A stretch of DNA of 64,000 nt from Tretioscincus oriximinensis (GCA_022410635.1 JAJVDF010000207.1:604234-668233); one strand, 5' to 3'. Positions 42,880 to 55,235 are shown, counted from the first letter of the stretch. The notes: generated by a model not told the origin, from the sequence alone. Numbers and translations are program-made.

Positions 42880-44600
42880 GTATTATTTAATACAACATAA
42901 TAAAGGACTTATGAGGTCATTGCAGGAAGTGCACTTAAACAAGGATGGCCCCTGTCAACCCTAATTTTTTTACCGGTGATAGAACCTTTGGCGAATAGAA
43001 ATAATTTGAACCTAAAAGGATACCAGATAGAGCAAAAAAATTAAAAAACAGCTTTATATGCTGATGTTGAATTATTATATGCTGTTGCATCCACTAAACA
43101 CCATTCTCTATCTAAAAAGAGAACTTGAATATTTTGAAAAAATGTCAGGTTTGAAAATAAATGTTCAAAAATCAGAACTATTAACAATCAATATAACAAG
43201 AATGGAATTTAATCAAATAAGTAGAATTTCCAGACTAAAAATAGGCCAGTTATTTAGGAATATTTAGAAATTTGGTTAACAGAAAATTTAGGAAAATTAA
43301 TTCACTCAAATTACAACCCAATCTGGATTTTTTAAAAAAACAAAATCCTTCCATAAGTAGAAGGGGGGAAATGGAGTATATAAACAAAAAATAGGATAAT
43401 TAAAATTATAACTTTCCCATAATTTTAATAATGTATGCAAGTACTTCTTATATCAATGTCTGTAAATACATTGAAAGAATGGGAGAGATGTGTTAAACAC
43501 TGGGTGTTGGACAATAAAAACAAGAGAACTGCAAACAGAGTGCTCTCTTCTATCGGGAAGGAAGATGCATTAAAACATATATGAAGTCATTCTAAATAAT
43601 TAATTTGTTAGATCTAGAATATAAGGATAAATCTAGAAGTATAAATCAAGAAAGAAAATTAAATTTAATGGACAACAAATTGGTCCTAAAGCCTAAATGG
43701 ATGAAGAATGAGAAAAAATATTGGTTATGATTGTTAAACTCAACCTATAACGCCTGGAAACAGAATAAAAAATATTTAGTGGAAAATGAATTCTAGGCTA
43801 CATCCATTAGGACTATAAATTCTACTAAAGAAAAGAAATCGGCAGAATATCTTCACATCATTCATCTGCAGGGAAGAAAGAGAATTAGAGATAAATTTGG
43901 AGTTAATNGTACACCGTGCAAATAAATCAAATAAGTCAGGAATATCCACAAAATCAAAATATACAAACTAGAGTTTGGCAACTAGCTGTATACAATTTAA
44001 TAAATACTATTGAAATAAAAACACTAATGTTAGCCCAAGATTAGAATTTGGGCAAATAATTAAAAATATTAAATGGTGAAAGACACTTAGTGAGACACTA
44101 ATCAAAGGAAAATTTAAAAACCAGCTAACTTTAAAACAATATTGGGAACAAGAAATTCAAATTTCAGCAGCCACATGGATATTTTGGATAAATTAAATAA
44201 AGCAGATAAAATATAACAAAATAAAGGAGGTTGAAATAAAAATTGTTATCCGCTGGTACAAAACTCGTACACAGCTATCTCATATGATAGGAACTGCATC
44301 ACAATGGCTATGGACAAAGAGAATATTGCCGTCAAATGTCAGGAAATAAATAGTTTTTGGCAAAGCGTATTTTGCAAAATTGCCAACATAATCAATATAG
44401 ATGTAGTACCCACAGCAGAATTGTTATTACCTAATAGACTGGAAATATTGAATATGTCATATGAGGATGAAACCATTGTGAAATATGGGATCTGGGCCAG
44501 TCACATTACAACGGCACATTACAAATTAAAATGGACAGATCAAAACTGGATGGAATACATGGTCTTCTGTGTGTCCCCTCTTATCAGCTCCGCATGAATT
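42880..44600 (+). mobile_element. Decayed L1-type LINE ORF2
   Basis: At 42935-42980 the plus strand encodes QG.PLS followed by a VIEPLA stretch, the L1 reverse-transcriptase block before the ADD box. 43058-43267 gives YLKRELEYFEKMSGLKINVQ, typical after it. 44304-44597 gives INSFWQSVFCKIANIINIDV near the C terminus. Many stops and frameshifts; no tail or duplication found. Confidence 0.75.
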
Positions 44601-45744
44601 TTTGAAGTAATATGAATGGACAAGGAGATTGCGTCGTGCCATGTTCAAACCTTATTTTGTGCCTTTGACCCTGTAGTGTGGAAGGGATCTGAGATAACCA
44701 AGCTGTGAGAGATGATTAGAAACTGAGACACAGTCTATCATAAACTGATGCCAAATTCTGTGCCCTCTCATGCCTCCAGTCCTGGCACCTGCTGATAAAA
44801 AGCTGTCCTCAAAGTTTTCAGCCTTCCTTCAGAATTTAACATTTTGACAGATGATCACTTCAAGATCAAGTAAGTTTTCCTTTTGGTGGATCCAGGAAAT
44901 TTTTTATGCATTGAATAAAAAGAGGAGTCTAAACTGTGAAGGACTAATTATGATACTTGGTAGGTGGAAAGGTGACCTTGCCATCTTACCAGGAGCATCA
45001 TGGCTTCCACAAAGGGCACATTTTTAGGGATGAGTATGATGAGAACAGTGGTGAATCATGAAAATAGTCACTCTTTAAAATTCACTCCATGCTTTCACTT
45101 TCACTTCAGAAATCTTCCCTTCACTTCCTGGCTTCAAGTTGAAACCACTAATATCGTGTATACTCTCATCTTTTCAGATACTTTTGGTTCTTGCAAGAGA
45201 TTTCAATATAAAACTGAATCTATAAAAATATTCTGCTCACTACTTTTATCACACAACAATTTCCTTAGCGCTCTACATCCCTTTGCATTCTGATAATCCC
45301 TCCATATCTCAAACTTGATGTCATTAAGTTACTAATTCCTGTGACACTGACGATTCATTCTTAGCATTTGTAGCACATACTTAACCAATGGTNAATGGGA
45401 TTTATAGTCCTTATAGTGCAAGAGAACATTATTTTGGTAGACATTGACCTCTGATACAAGATAAACCACTATCCCTGTTACAAAGTGCCTTGCAATATTT
45501 CATTCATCAAACACATAAACATCCTGGGAACTCCATTTAGTCCAAAAGACACACCAGATATTCAAATTGCCAGATGGATAATTAAATGCTATCTTTCACT
45601 GGTACTTCTTATAAATATGACTCTGGGACAGTTCATTGAGCAGGTCTCCTGTCAACAGCAGAGGGCATTTACTAGTGATTGATAGGTGTTCATATATTTT
45701 AATCTGTACATCTATCTTTTTTTTCTGGAGCTACCATTGATGAA
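44601..45744. other. Unrecognised sequence
   Basis: No gene. May include an old L1 3' UTR at its left side, but no poly(A) is visible. Confidence 0.35.
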
Positions 45745-46140
45745 GACTTTGGCTGCGTGCACATAACATTTTTCTACCTCATTCATAGAGCAATCAGGAA
45801 GTCTCGAGCACATGTGCTAAGTGTTTTTCAGTAATTGACCCACAATAAATGCAGTTTTTCCCAGAGTAAACTATTGCTCAGATATTCAGGCATTGTTCCG
45901 GAGAAATAAAAATACATGCAAAATCTTAAAACAATTAAGAACATAGCAGTTGTTTCTATTGGATGTTGCAAGTAATAAAAAAAATTATCAGACTGCACTG
46001 TGATGAGATCAATGTGCGATGTTATGGAACTGGGGCATTGATCATGGAATACACATGTTTGGTGTATACGGACATGTGATTGTTATATTCCGGATTATAG
46101 CATTGTAGCAGTTTTTAAGACATTGGGTGCACCTAGCCAT
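45745..46140. mobile_element. MITE related to 11136-11575
   Basis: Shares CACAATAAATGC, AAACTATTGCT and ATATTCCGGAT blocks with the 11.1-kb element. Ends GGCTGCGTGCACATAAC and, inverted, GGCTAGGTGCACCCAAT. Confidence 0.55.
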
Positions 46141-46876
46141 GGTATGGATGAAACCTGATTCAAATTTTCTTAATTCAACTTGTTCTGCTTTGCATCACAG
46201 ATAATTTATCTGAATGAATCAGAACTGAGAACATTTCAACTCTACTGGATGATAATATAAGTAAAATTACTTTTCATATTATCAAGGTTTTATATANCAG
46301 GATTTTGCTCTTACTGTCGGCTTCCCAAATTTAATGTATCTCTAGGAACTCACAAGAATGCAAGCTGACCTTCGTAGAATCATCAGAACCTTTTAATGGA
46401 TACCGAGAATAATTTTCACCAGGTGAAGTTTATAATGCTTACAGCACTTGGAGAAGAGTAACTTTTTCACATCCATTGAATGAATGAATAAAATGACTCA
46501 AATTTCTCACATTTCCCCATTGTTCCTCCAAGCATCACATACTGCAAACTGTGCCTATTTCCTTTTCCCACCTATACTTTCATTTCTCTCACAACTGTAA
46601 ACCTCTGTTTTCCAGCCTGCTAACCACAGCATACATAACCCATTAACTTCCATTTTGTCCATCTTCTTACTTGGAAGCTATAGACATGCCCTGTCAGGGT
46701 TCCAGCCATACTGCCAGNAACTAAGCATTATGACTGTAAAGAAACATTAATTGATCATCCCTGCAAAACAGGCATTTTCCACACCANGGTCCTTTTTACA
46801 TGGGCCAAAATGTGAAGCAATGAAAGAATCTACTCGTTCGCTCACGCAAACACACACACACTGCAGCAGCAGCAAC
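46141..46876. other. Unrecognised sequence
   Basis: No gene or clear repeat; short CA and CAG runs near 46850-46875. Confidence 0.4.
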
Positions 46877-46877
46877 A

Positions 46878-47085
46878 GCAGTAGAAGAAGTTTTTATATC
46901 CGCTTTTCTCACCCAAAGAGACTCAAAGCAGCTGACAAGATTATTTTTGGCCCAAAGGCTTACATTCTATCTTCTCCACCATTTACCCCTGGGTTGGCTA
47001 GGGCTCTAGGCTAGTAGAAGGTCGACACAATCCCAATTTCTCAAGTGAAAGACCGGCACTTAACCAACTGATGCACTGGATGGAG
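46878..47085 (-). mobile_element. tRNA-headed SINE, family A
   Basis: Minus: CAGTGCATCAGTTGGTTAAG head, CTAGCCAACCCAGGGG body, AAGCAGCTGCTTTGAGTCTC-type tail and a TTCTTCTACTGCTG end. The middle of the body is deleted. Confidence 0.8.
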
Positions 47086-47284
47086 CAAAGGCAGAGACAG
47101 TGTGCCCCAAAACTTGGCTTACCATGGTTTGCTAGTGAACCTCCNCATTGAAGTCTGCAGCCTATTAAAGGGCATAGGAGGGTCATTTTTATTAGTTCTC
47201 CAGGAAACTCTACCAGAAACTAAAATGTTCTGCTAAAATGGGTCTCCCTGGAAACTAGAGAGGCAGGGAGGCTTCGTTTGTTCT
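47086..47284. other. Unrecognised sequence
   Basis: Nothing recognised. Confidence 0.4.
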
Positions 47285-47590
47285 GGGCCTGCATCCAAAC
47301 AAGNTCAATAATCCACTTGCAAATCAAATTTGTGATGCATTGTCTATAAACCAACAGATTTGAGGGTTTAGAACCAATTGATTAGATACTGAATTACTGG
47401 AAAAATATAGCTATCGAACCGCTATAGGGTTACTGTGGAAAAACATTGATAGTATTGGAAAGCAACTGCGAGAGGCAAAAGAATCTGATATTGACAGTAA
47501 ATTATCCAATAGCATTTGATAGGAGGGACTATTGTCTTCCTCTTAACACCTAGAAAACGAAATGGCTGACAGAAGAGTGGGCCACGTGCA
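47285..47590 (-). repeat. Dispersed repeat F
   Basis: AATAATCCACTTGCAAATC, AACCAACAGATTTG and TCCAATAGCATTTG are the 29.1-29.4 kb blocks in reverse. The outer edge GGCCTGCATCCAAAC looks like a terminal repeat. Confidence 0.7.
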
Positions 47591-47904
47591 TGTAAAATCT
47601 CATATAAATATGGCAAAACTTGGAATATACTGTAAAGGTATGAACTAGGGGCATTAAAACCAGTAAACTAATATCCGGGATAAGAAGCAAATCCTGGAAT
47701 AAACAAGTGCTGTATGCAACTTGAGCCTTTCTCAAATAGGGAACTGCCATCCACATGTTGTATGTAGACTAAGACTGTATCCACAAAGCACTTGTTTATT
47801 CTGTAATTTTCTAATGATTTGGGGTTAATCAGTTTTAATGAGCATCATCAATATCTCTCCAGTATATTCTGAGTTTTGTTCATCTGTCATCTCCTGACAA
47901 GTTA

Positions 47905-47975
47905 AATTTTATGTGCATGGACACAGTCTCTCATCAGCTGTTTTGTTTGCTGTTTCTCAAGAGGAAGTCCCGTGG
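47905..47975 (+). repeat. Repeat F, short opposite-strand piece
   Basis: GTGCATGGACACAGTCTCTC...TTTCTCAAGAGGAAGTCCC matches 29060-29118 and faces the copy ending at 47590, giving a head-to-head pair about 320 bp apart. Confidence 0.55.
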
Positions 47976-48653
47976 TCCCTCCTCCGTGCAGCGTGATGGC
48001 CTGTAAATGGGATGAGGTTCCTTTAAATCATTATTTTGTCTCTGCTGAAGCAGAGANGGGCCACTTATATAAGATCTCTATGGCAGGAGTTTATTAGAAT
48101 TCTTTTACATCNTTCTAATGAACTTCTGGGTGGCTGAATACTAATGGACATAGTAGTTGCNTCAACCTAGCATTGTAGCAACCCAGAACAAAGCAAGGTG
48201 AAACCTTTTATCAGTTTCCCACCCACGAATAAACAAATAAACATTATAACTATCCAATGAATTCCCAAACCTTAATACGACATCATCTTTCCTTGCCACT
48301 GGTGTTGCATGCCAACCCCTAACTTAGCCTTTCAGCTCTCTCGTTTCTAGGCTCCAGGCTGTCTTCTTCCTGTCTTTGTCCATCTCAGGGCTGACAGCTT
48401 TATGGTTATCTATGACTTCCTGGACATCTGGTCAGTGCCAGCTAATACCAGGCTAGGTCAGCATTTCCTTTCTATTCCACTGTTAGAGCCAAAGGATATC
48501 CATAAGCACAAGATACCCATAAACCTTTGAGACCAAATGTTTGGCTACACGTGTCTGGATCACCCTGGTTTCAGATAATAATTCAGAATAAAACCCACTG
48601 AAGAAAGAGTTTATGATAGGCCTTCAAAGATTCCATGTGAGCTTCAGGAATTG
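47976..48653. other. Unrecognised sequence
   Basis: No gene or clear repeat. Confidence 0.4.
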
Positions 48654-48661
48654 GTTGTAGT

Positions 48662-49228
48662 TAGGGTTGCCATACGTCCCGGTAAACCGGGACAAACCTG
48701 GTTTTGGGGACTAAAATATAGTCCCCTCCGGGTTTTAAGGCAAAATCCCGGCTTTTTACATTCCCCAATGCTGCGTCAGGGAATGTAAAAAGGCGGGATT
48801 TTAAAGGAAAAGCAGCCATCAGAGCTGACNGCTGCAGCGCGCGCAACGCTTTCCGGGGTCCTGGGAGGACCCTCGGAGAGNGCCGTTGCTGCTCCTTGGC
48901 TGGAGGCAGGGTTTTGCTCTACTCTTGTCGCCAACTCGCCTCTAGCAGAGGAGAAACGCCTGGGTTTGTGACAGGAGGGCAGCTCTGTTCTCGTGTCACA
49001 AACCCAGGCGTTTTTGCTCCGCTGCTGCAGGCGAGTTGGCGGCGAGAGCAGGGCGAAACCCCGCCACCAGCAAAGGAGCAGGTATGCGCGCGCACACACA
49101 CACACGGGCGCTTGTGGTGAGACAGGCAGAAGAGGTTTTGCCTGTCTCGTTACAAGCGTCCGTATGTGCGCGTGCGTGTGCACCCCTCCCCCGTCCCGGT
49201 TTTGGGTTGCCAGAATATGGCAACCCTA
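48662..49228. mobile_element. Hairpin-rich hAT MITE, copy 3 (567 bp)
   Basis: TAGGGTTGCCATAC... and ...GGCAACCCTA with an exact 8-bp duplication GTTGTAGT (48654-48661, 49229-49236). Inside, 48954-48972 and 48995-49013 are perfect 19-bp inverted arms (GCCTGGGTTTGTGAC), nested in longer arms (CCAACTCGCC/GGCGAGTTGG). A second hairpin around GAGACAGGC/GCCTGTCTC and CG/CA-alternating flanks (49083-49105, 49160-49180) follow. Confidence 0.93.
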
Positions 49229-49414
49229 GTTGTAGTAGACTTTAAAATCACTGCTGAAGCACCTCTCAGCCTAACACAACATGTAATCCCAGAATGGAGC
49301 ATCTCTCTGAGTTCCAGGAGGGACCAGAAACAGCCCAGCGCCTATTTGTTCTGATGCCATGCCCTTCTGAACTCACCGGTTTCCTTGCTCCACAAAGAAC
49401 TCATAACTTCATAA

Positions 49415-49503
49415 CCTTAATTGCTTTTGCACTAGCACTGGGTGATTCACTATATGACCTTTTAAGATACCTCCCAGCTTTTAAATTTTATGATTCTATA
49501 ATG
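49415..49503 (+). mobile_element. CR1 LINE terminal fragment, ATTCTATG type
   Basis: GACCTTTTAAGATACCTCCCAGC and ATTTTATGATTCTATAAT match the bird-like CR1 end, much diverged. Confidence 0.5.
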
Positions 49504-50765
49504 GGAAGGCAGAATATGTGCCTTTGAATTATTTGAATAAGAAAGCTGTGTGCAGCGGCCTTTCTTCCTCCTTCCAATATGTTTGAACACTGTTGAGATT
49601 CAGAGCTGGAAATAAAGGCAGGAGGAGAGAGCCTGAAGTGTTGTAATAAAAAGAGAGAGGGAGGGAGAGAAAGAAGGCCTAATGGGCTTCAGAGGGATAT
49701 GAATTAATCTGTTTCATGGGGGACTGCTGTTTGATAACTCCGTGAATATTCTGACGAGGGATGTATTTTCACACCTACCCAGAATTTACTGTTATGCATA
49801 TCCTGAGTACCGTTGAAATCCCCTGCCAGAGTCTCTCCTCTCTAATCTCGACATAATAAAAGGTAATGTGTATTCTTAGCACGCTGGTAATAAATGGGGA
49901 AGTAGAGCTGTATTTAAAATAAAAAAACACCTCTCTAGGAGAGAAAATGTGAGACCATGTGAAAGGGATGCACATTAGTCCCACAAATAAAAGGGAACAA
50001 ATCAAAAGGCAGGGCTGGGTGGGAGACGGGCAGCTGATTNTTCAGGGCCTCTAATGAAACCAGGTCCATAAAAAGTGTTTGAAAGACTGATTAGAGTTTA
50101 GTCAGCTGCCCAAAATGTCCATTGCTGTAATGAATCTGCCTGGAAATATCCCACTTGCTTCCTTCAATGGGCTGCTTGGCTATGCATTAGGAGCTGCTGT
50201 CTTATTAGCAATCTCCTGAAATCAAAGTAGTTTGCAGTTTATTGTTAGTATAAGTATTTTCAGTGCTGCTGTGAATATATTTCCAAATGGACTCATACTA
50301 ACCATTAGGCTTAAGTAAACAGTTGTCCAGAGAGACAGATTTCTCAGCATTTCGGGTGGATATGCTTCTTCGGTAAAGCATAAAACCCAACTCATGTATG
50401 TGGTACAATTTTTATGTAACATGCCATCAACACATTGGCCCCCGTGCTACCATGTTTGCATGTCCTGAAATCCCATAGATTCAAAGTTTCCATTTGTTCC
50501 AGGCTGTTTCCATTTAATACAGGCCCTTTCTGCTCCTACCTCTTTAATTCCAGGTTAGTGGATCCAGAATACCCTGCCCAACTAACTTGGATCCTGAAAA
50601 GGGTATCGTTCAACTTAGCCCCTCTCCATGCACATTAGTATTGGTTTAGTGGCTGAGCAGCGGTGGCTGGGGCAGTTTGGGGCAGGGGGGGGCACACGGT
50701 CCGCCAGGCTCGGCATAGTTAGGAAAGCGGCTGGGAGGAGGCACATTCAAGCACTTACCTCTCAG
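49504..50765. other. Unique sequence, candidate conserved non-coding DNA at 49560-50270
   Basis: No repeat recognised over about 700 bp. It carries GAATTAATCTG, CATAATAAAAGG, GCTGTAATGAATCTG and CTTATTAGCAATC. The lack of repeats in a repeat-dense window and the TAAT motifs suggest, but do not show, conservation. 50740-50790 has a short direct repeat (CACATTCAAGCACT). Confidence 0.35.
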
Positions 50766-50769
50766 TGCA

Positions 50770-51588
50770 CATTCAAGCACTCTCTCTCAGTCTGAAGTGG
50801 GGAGGCACCCTGTCCTTGGTGGGGTAGAATTACCCTATAAGGGACGGGTGCGAAATCTTGGGGTGCTTCTGGACTCTGCACTGACACTNTAAAATCAGGT
50901 GGAGGCAGTGGCCANGAGTGCCTACTTCCAGTTACGTCTGGTTCGCCAGTTACGGCCACTTCTGAACAGGGATGATCTAGCCACAGTAATCCATGCTCTG
51001 GTAACTTCCAGATTGGACTATTGTAATGCGCTCTATATGGGGCTGCCCTTGAAAANGGTTCGGAAGCTACAGCTGGTGCAGAACGCAGCCGCTAGACTGC
51101 TGACAGGGACAGCTGGCCGGACACACATCACACCGGTCTTGAAAGAGCTGCACTGGCTGCCCATTNGCTACCGAGCCCAATTCAAGGTTTTGACTTTAAC
51201 TTACAAGGCCCTAAATAACTTGGGCCCCAAATATCTAAAGGAACGCCTTCTTCCATACCAACCTGCCCATGCCTTAAGATCTGCAGGAGAGGCCCTCCTG
51301 GTTGTACCACCCCTTTCAACAGCCACTGGAGTGGGAACCCGGGTTAGGGCCTTCTCAGTGGCTGCCCCTTGTCTTTGGAACAGTCTCCCCCTCGAGGTGC
51401 GTCTATCATCATCGTTGTATTCTTTTAGAAGGTCCTTGAAGACGCACCTCTTTTGCCTGGCCTTTGGCTGAAGAAATGCCATCTCTATCCTTACTTTTAA
51501 TATTGTTTTATACTTTTTTAATTTTTGTATTGACGTTTTACTGTTTTTGCCACCCTGAGACCTTCGGGTATAGGGCGGGGTATAAGTA

Positions 51589-51635
<47 letters not shown>

Positions 51636-51653
51636 GTAAATAAATAAATAAAA
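50770..51653 (+). mobile_element. L2 LINE, ORF2 C terminus and complete 3' end
   Basis: A 190-codon frame (50899-51471) is open apart from n bases: LVTSRLDYCNALYMGLP, KLQLVQNAAARLLTG, ITPVLKELHWLPI, VRAFSVAAPCLWNSLPLEVR, then SFRRSLKTHLF. This is the region after the reverse-transcriptase fingers in L2-clade ORF2. The 3' UTR ends CTGAGACCTTCGGGTATAGG, then a pure AAAT array (51586-51653). 5'-truncated. The open frame suggests a fairly recent copy. Confidence 0.93.
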
Positions 51654-52045
51654 TGGCACCTCTACGGAGATGAGAGAGAGACTGTAGCCCCTTCCTAGGC
51701 AATCCTCCCATTGGTTCTGGGATCGGCAACCCCTTTTGCCAATTAAAAAAGCTGCCTGGAGATTTTTGATTTGTTGGCAGCCCCTCTCTGAAAGATTTTA
51801 TAATTGATTTTAATCTCTGAGTGTTCGGCGAACCCCATGGACACAGTGGCCAGCCACCACTGTGGCTGAGCCCAAAATCTGAAAGGCATTTACATTTTTG
51901 TTGCATTCAATTATTTACATTTTCAGGGTTTTTTACCAGTTTATGCACCCTGGCATTTTAAAATGAAGTGCAGGTCATTTGATTGCATTTTATGAGCCTT
52001 TGTATACAATTGTATGTAGTTGTAGATAAACGCCACCATTGCATA
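51654..52045. other. Unrecognised sequence
   Basis: No gene or clear repeat. Confidence 0.4.
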
Positions 52046-52235
<190 letters not shown>

Positions 52236-52308
52236 GTCCTGTCTGCTGATAGTCCTTGCCAATAATGTCTATACCTACATCAGCGAGCATCTGGAGAGCC
52301 CTTTTCAT

Positions 52309-52750
52309 TAGGGTTGCCATATGCCATGGAATTCACAGACAATCTGTGATTTTACTGTGCATGAAGGCTAAAAATCTGTGATTTTTACAATGTCACTGAT
52401 ATCCCAGTGCATGTAGATGGGAGGCTGCTATTCCAAGATGTAGATCAGAATAAGGCTCAGAGCCAGGCCTTACTGTGGCAACACCAGGCAGGATTGGGGG
52501 CGGGAAAGGAAGGAGCATGCACAGTATGCTTTCTTCCAGTTTAGAAGGACCTCAGCACCCTTCTCCCAGGCAGCTGCAGTAGTGCCTGATAGGTAAAAAA
52601 AACAACCAATGAGATTATCTCTGTTCTCCACATGCTAGTCTAAACTATGACAGGCTCTATGAATGGGCCTGTCATAGTCTACACTGGCATGGGAATGGTC
52701 AGGCACTGGTAGGAACTGTGTCCTAGTTTTGGACTCTTATGGCAACCCTA
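52309..52750. mobile_element. hAT MITE, same tips, different interior (442 bp)
   Basis: TAGGGTTGCCATA and TATGGCAACCCTA with an exact 8-bp duplication CTTTTCAT (52301-52308, 52751-52758). The interior is unlike the three hairpin-rich copies: it has AATCTGTGATTTT twice and a pair CTATGACAGGC/GCCTGTCATAG near 52650. Confidence 0.92.
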
Positions 52751-52759
52751 CTTTTCATC

Positions 52760-54285
52760 AGCTCACTAGGAACTACTTAGCTGAAAACCTCAAAGACTAT
52801 GAACCTTTGTTCTCAGCCTATGAAGTATAGGCTCCAGCTTCAAGGGCAAGTCTCACCCTTCTTAGTCAATGTCTGTGTCTGAGCTGATATGGACTACCTC
52901 AAATACAAAAGACCCTATCTTGGTCCAGTGGCACTCTAGATCAATGTGGGACAAGCTGCCTGTCCCAGAACAGCATGTCCCCTTCTTTTCCAGGATAATG
53001 GGTAGTNGTGGTAGTGGTGATGAGGAAGTGGCCTTGATGCAACACTCTCTTTTCATCTTCTCCTTTAAAATAGATTTTGTTGTTGAATAATATAATATAG
53101 TACAATGCAATATACTGTAGCACATCACTGTACAATTGCATAGAAAAAACATAAGATAGATAACATGACATGATAGAGTGACACGACATGCATGACACAG
53201 AAGGCGAAAGAAGAATTTCATATATTTACATAATTATCCTACTCTATATTTGAAGGCCACATGGTAAGTTGCAGAAAATGTCTAAATAAATAGAAAGGTC
53301 CCTGCGATCGTCACTCCTACCAATGAGCAGGCAGAACCCCTAGTAAAAAAATAAATACAAAATGGATATACTAAAATGCTTTTGGTTGGGATCTGTATCC
53401 TTTAAAGATGTAGCTTCTTATCTGAAAATCATTGATTTTAAAGTAGAGGAGAAGGAGGTGGAAGAGAAGAATTCAACTGNAGAATTTGAAGGTTCTGAAT
53501 GGGTTAAAACATTTGATGGTTTTCCTTTTCAACCTAATGAATGACTGAAAAACCATTCCCACATATAAATTTTTACCAGCTGGAGTCCTAATTGAAGTGT
53601 GTGCTGGGTTCATAATAGCATTAGGTCATGTTCTGCTTATAGCATTAAGCAGTGATTACATCTAATGTTTCTGTCTTTTAATTAGCTCCTTCAGCTTGCC
53701 ATAAGAGAGAAGCTTCCACTAGTATAATTCACTTCTGTTTACAATGGTAAAAGTGAAAAAGTCCAGCCATCATGAGAGTCAAGTGTAGCATTGTAAAATC
53801 TGCTAGGCTAATTTACATGCCATTGGGCCCGGCTATAGTTTGGTTTTACTATTTATTATTTCTATTAATTGTCCTCTAATGGTAGCAAGGTGCTAGCATT
53901 AGCACATTTAAGGNTGCTATATATCTTCCAAAAAAACCATGTTTTGCTCCTTTTGACAAGAAAGAGCTGCCTAGTGTAGCAAGAAGCTTTTCCAAAGGAG
54001 TATCACTGCTGTAACAAGTGGGACCTACACCTCAAGCAAGTTATCTAACAAGGCTGAATAAGTGTCAGTGAACCTTTGAAGAGATGACATTTGAAGAGCA
54101 GAGCTTTGAGGAGATGACAAATTACAACTCGCTTTCTAACAGGATATTGATTTTCAAATATATCATAAGAAAAAGCACTTGTTAAAAACACCTAAGGTCA
54201 CAGAACCTATAAGGCCAAGGATTCCACAAATCTGTTCTGCATGTTTGCAGCAGAACACAATCCAGATTAATTTGGATCCCTCATG
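52760..54285. other. Unique sequence, candidate conserved DNA at 53560-53920
   Basis: No gene. 53100-53190 has short TACAATG/GACATGA-type repeats. 53560-53920 lacks repeats and contains CTTTTAATTAGCTCC, GCTAATTTACATGCC and CTATTAATTGTCC. Possible enhancer-like DNA only by analogy. Confidence 0.35.
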
Positions 54286-54289
54286 GAAC

Positions 54290-54815
54290 TGTTAATCATA
54301 GCCCACATCTGGAACTAGGTTTACCACAATTCCTCATATATTTGAGGTGTGGTAACCCTCCTGGGTATCCAGATGTGCCCCACACACTCTGCACATGAGG
54401 TTTTCCTACCTGGATGTTACTGGATGCTCTAACATCATGATTGCTCCATTGGTGTGAAGAACCAGAATCTTCTGATTGCTGATTCGTTCTGACATCTTTG
54501 CAAAATGACCGATATTCCCTATCGAAGCCTTCATGCCCAAGCATTGGTTAATGAGAGAAGGCAGGATCTCGCAAGAAGACATCAGCAGAAAACAATGAGA
54601 AATACCTGTACACTTCCTGGTTACTCGGTGCAGAATGTCAAACTGAGCATGCTCAGCATTTACTTCCTTAATTTATCTTCTCTGTTCCACATGAATTTAA
54701 AGGTTTTCTAGTTGTTTGTTTGCAAAAGGATGACNGTCTGTATGCTTGGGTTAGGGTTAGGGTTATTTTGGAACTTAATGCCACTGTGGTTTTTAACACA
54801 TTGTGGGTGGGGGGG
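54290..54815 (+). repeat. Dispersed repeat D
   Basis: GGCAGGATCTCGCAAGA, CACTTCCTGGTTACTC, CTGAGCATGCTCAGCATTTA, TTGTTTGCAAAAGGATGA and GTGGTTTTTAACACA match 31.0, 33.4 and 36.3 kb. Confidence 0.75.
54748..54765. repeat. Three telomere-type TTAGGG units
   Basis: GGGTTAGGGTTAGGGTTA inside repeat D, where other copies read a GGGGCTCATGAT-type sequence. Too short to be an interstitial telomere block. Confidence 0.8.
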
Positions 54816-54819
54816 AGGG

Positions 54820-55235
54820 AGGGTAAGTTTCTGATTCCTGAATACTTTGCCTTGAAATTTAAAATATTGTGTTAGCAAGCCAAATTTTAAAATTTGCAGG
54901 TTTCTTGGATATTTCTCTTCTATTGCAGCACCTGACGTAGGAACTGCAGCGACTGGATTAGATGCTGGCCATTACTTGCACATATGCACATAGTAGGTCA
55001 AGCACTCTACTATTTTAATTATTATTTATTATTTATTATTATTATTATTCATTGGAGGAGAAAGTGGCTTTGCACATGATGACCATGCCTTTTGTGCATG
55101 TCCACATAGCAACGGCTCTTGCACAATGGCAGATAAGGAAAAGGTGGTGATAAGGGGTTAAGGACAGGCCCCGATAGGTCTGGTTTGCACCCATCAGTGG
55201 GCCAGATGAGGCACCAATAAAGGGGACCAGTGCAG
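54820..55235. other. Unrecognised sequence with ATT run
   Basis: Holds an ATT/ATTT microsatellite at 55017-55052. The rest is unassigned. Confidence 0.45.

Noticed and set aside
48776..49183. 135-codon minus-strand frame
   Set aside because: Same hAT family interior; copies differ by frameshifts.
51201..51659. 152-codon minus-strand frame with Tyr/Leu/Ile/Phe repeats
   Set aside because: Antisense of L2 ORF2 plus the AAAT tail.
54748..54765. Interstitial telomere
   Set aside because: Three units only, inside a dispersed repeat.
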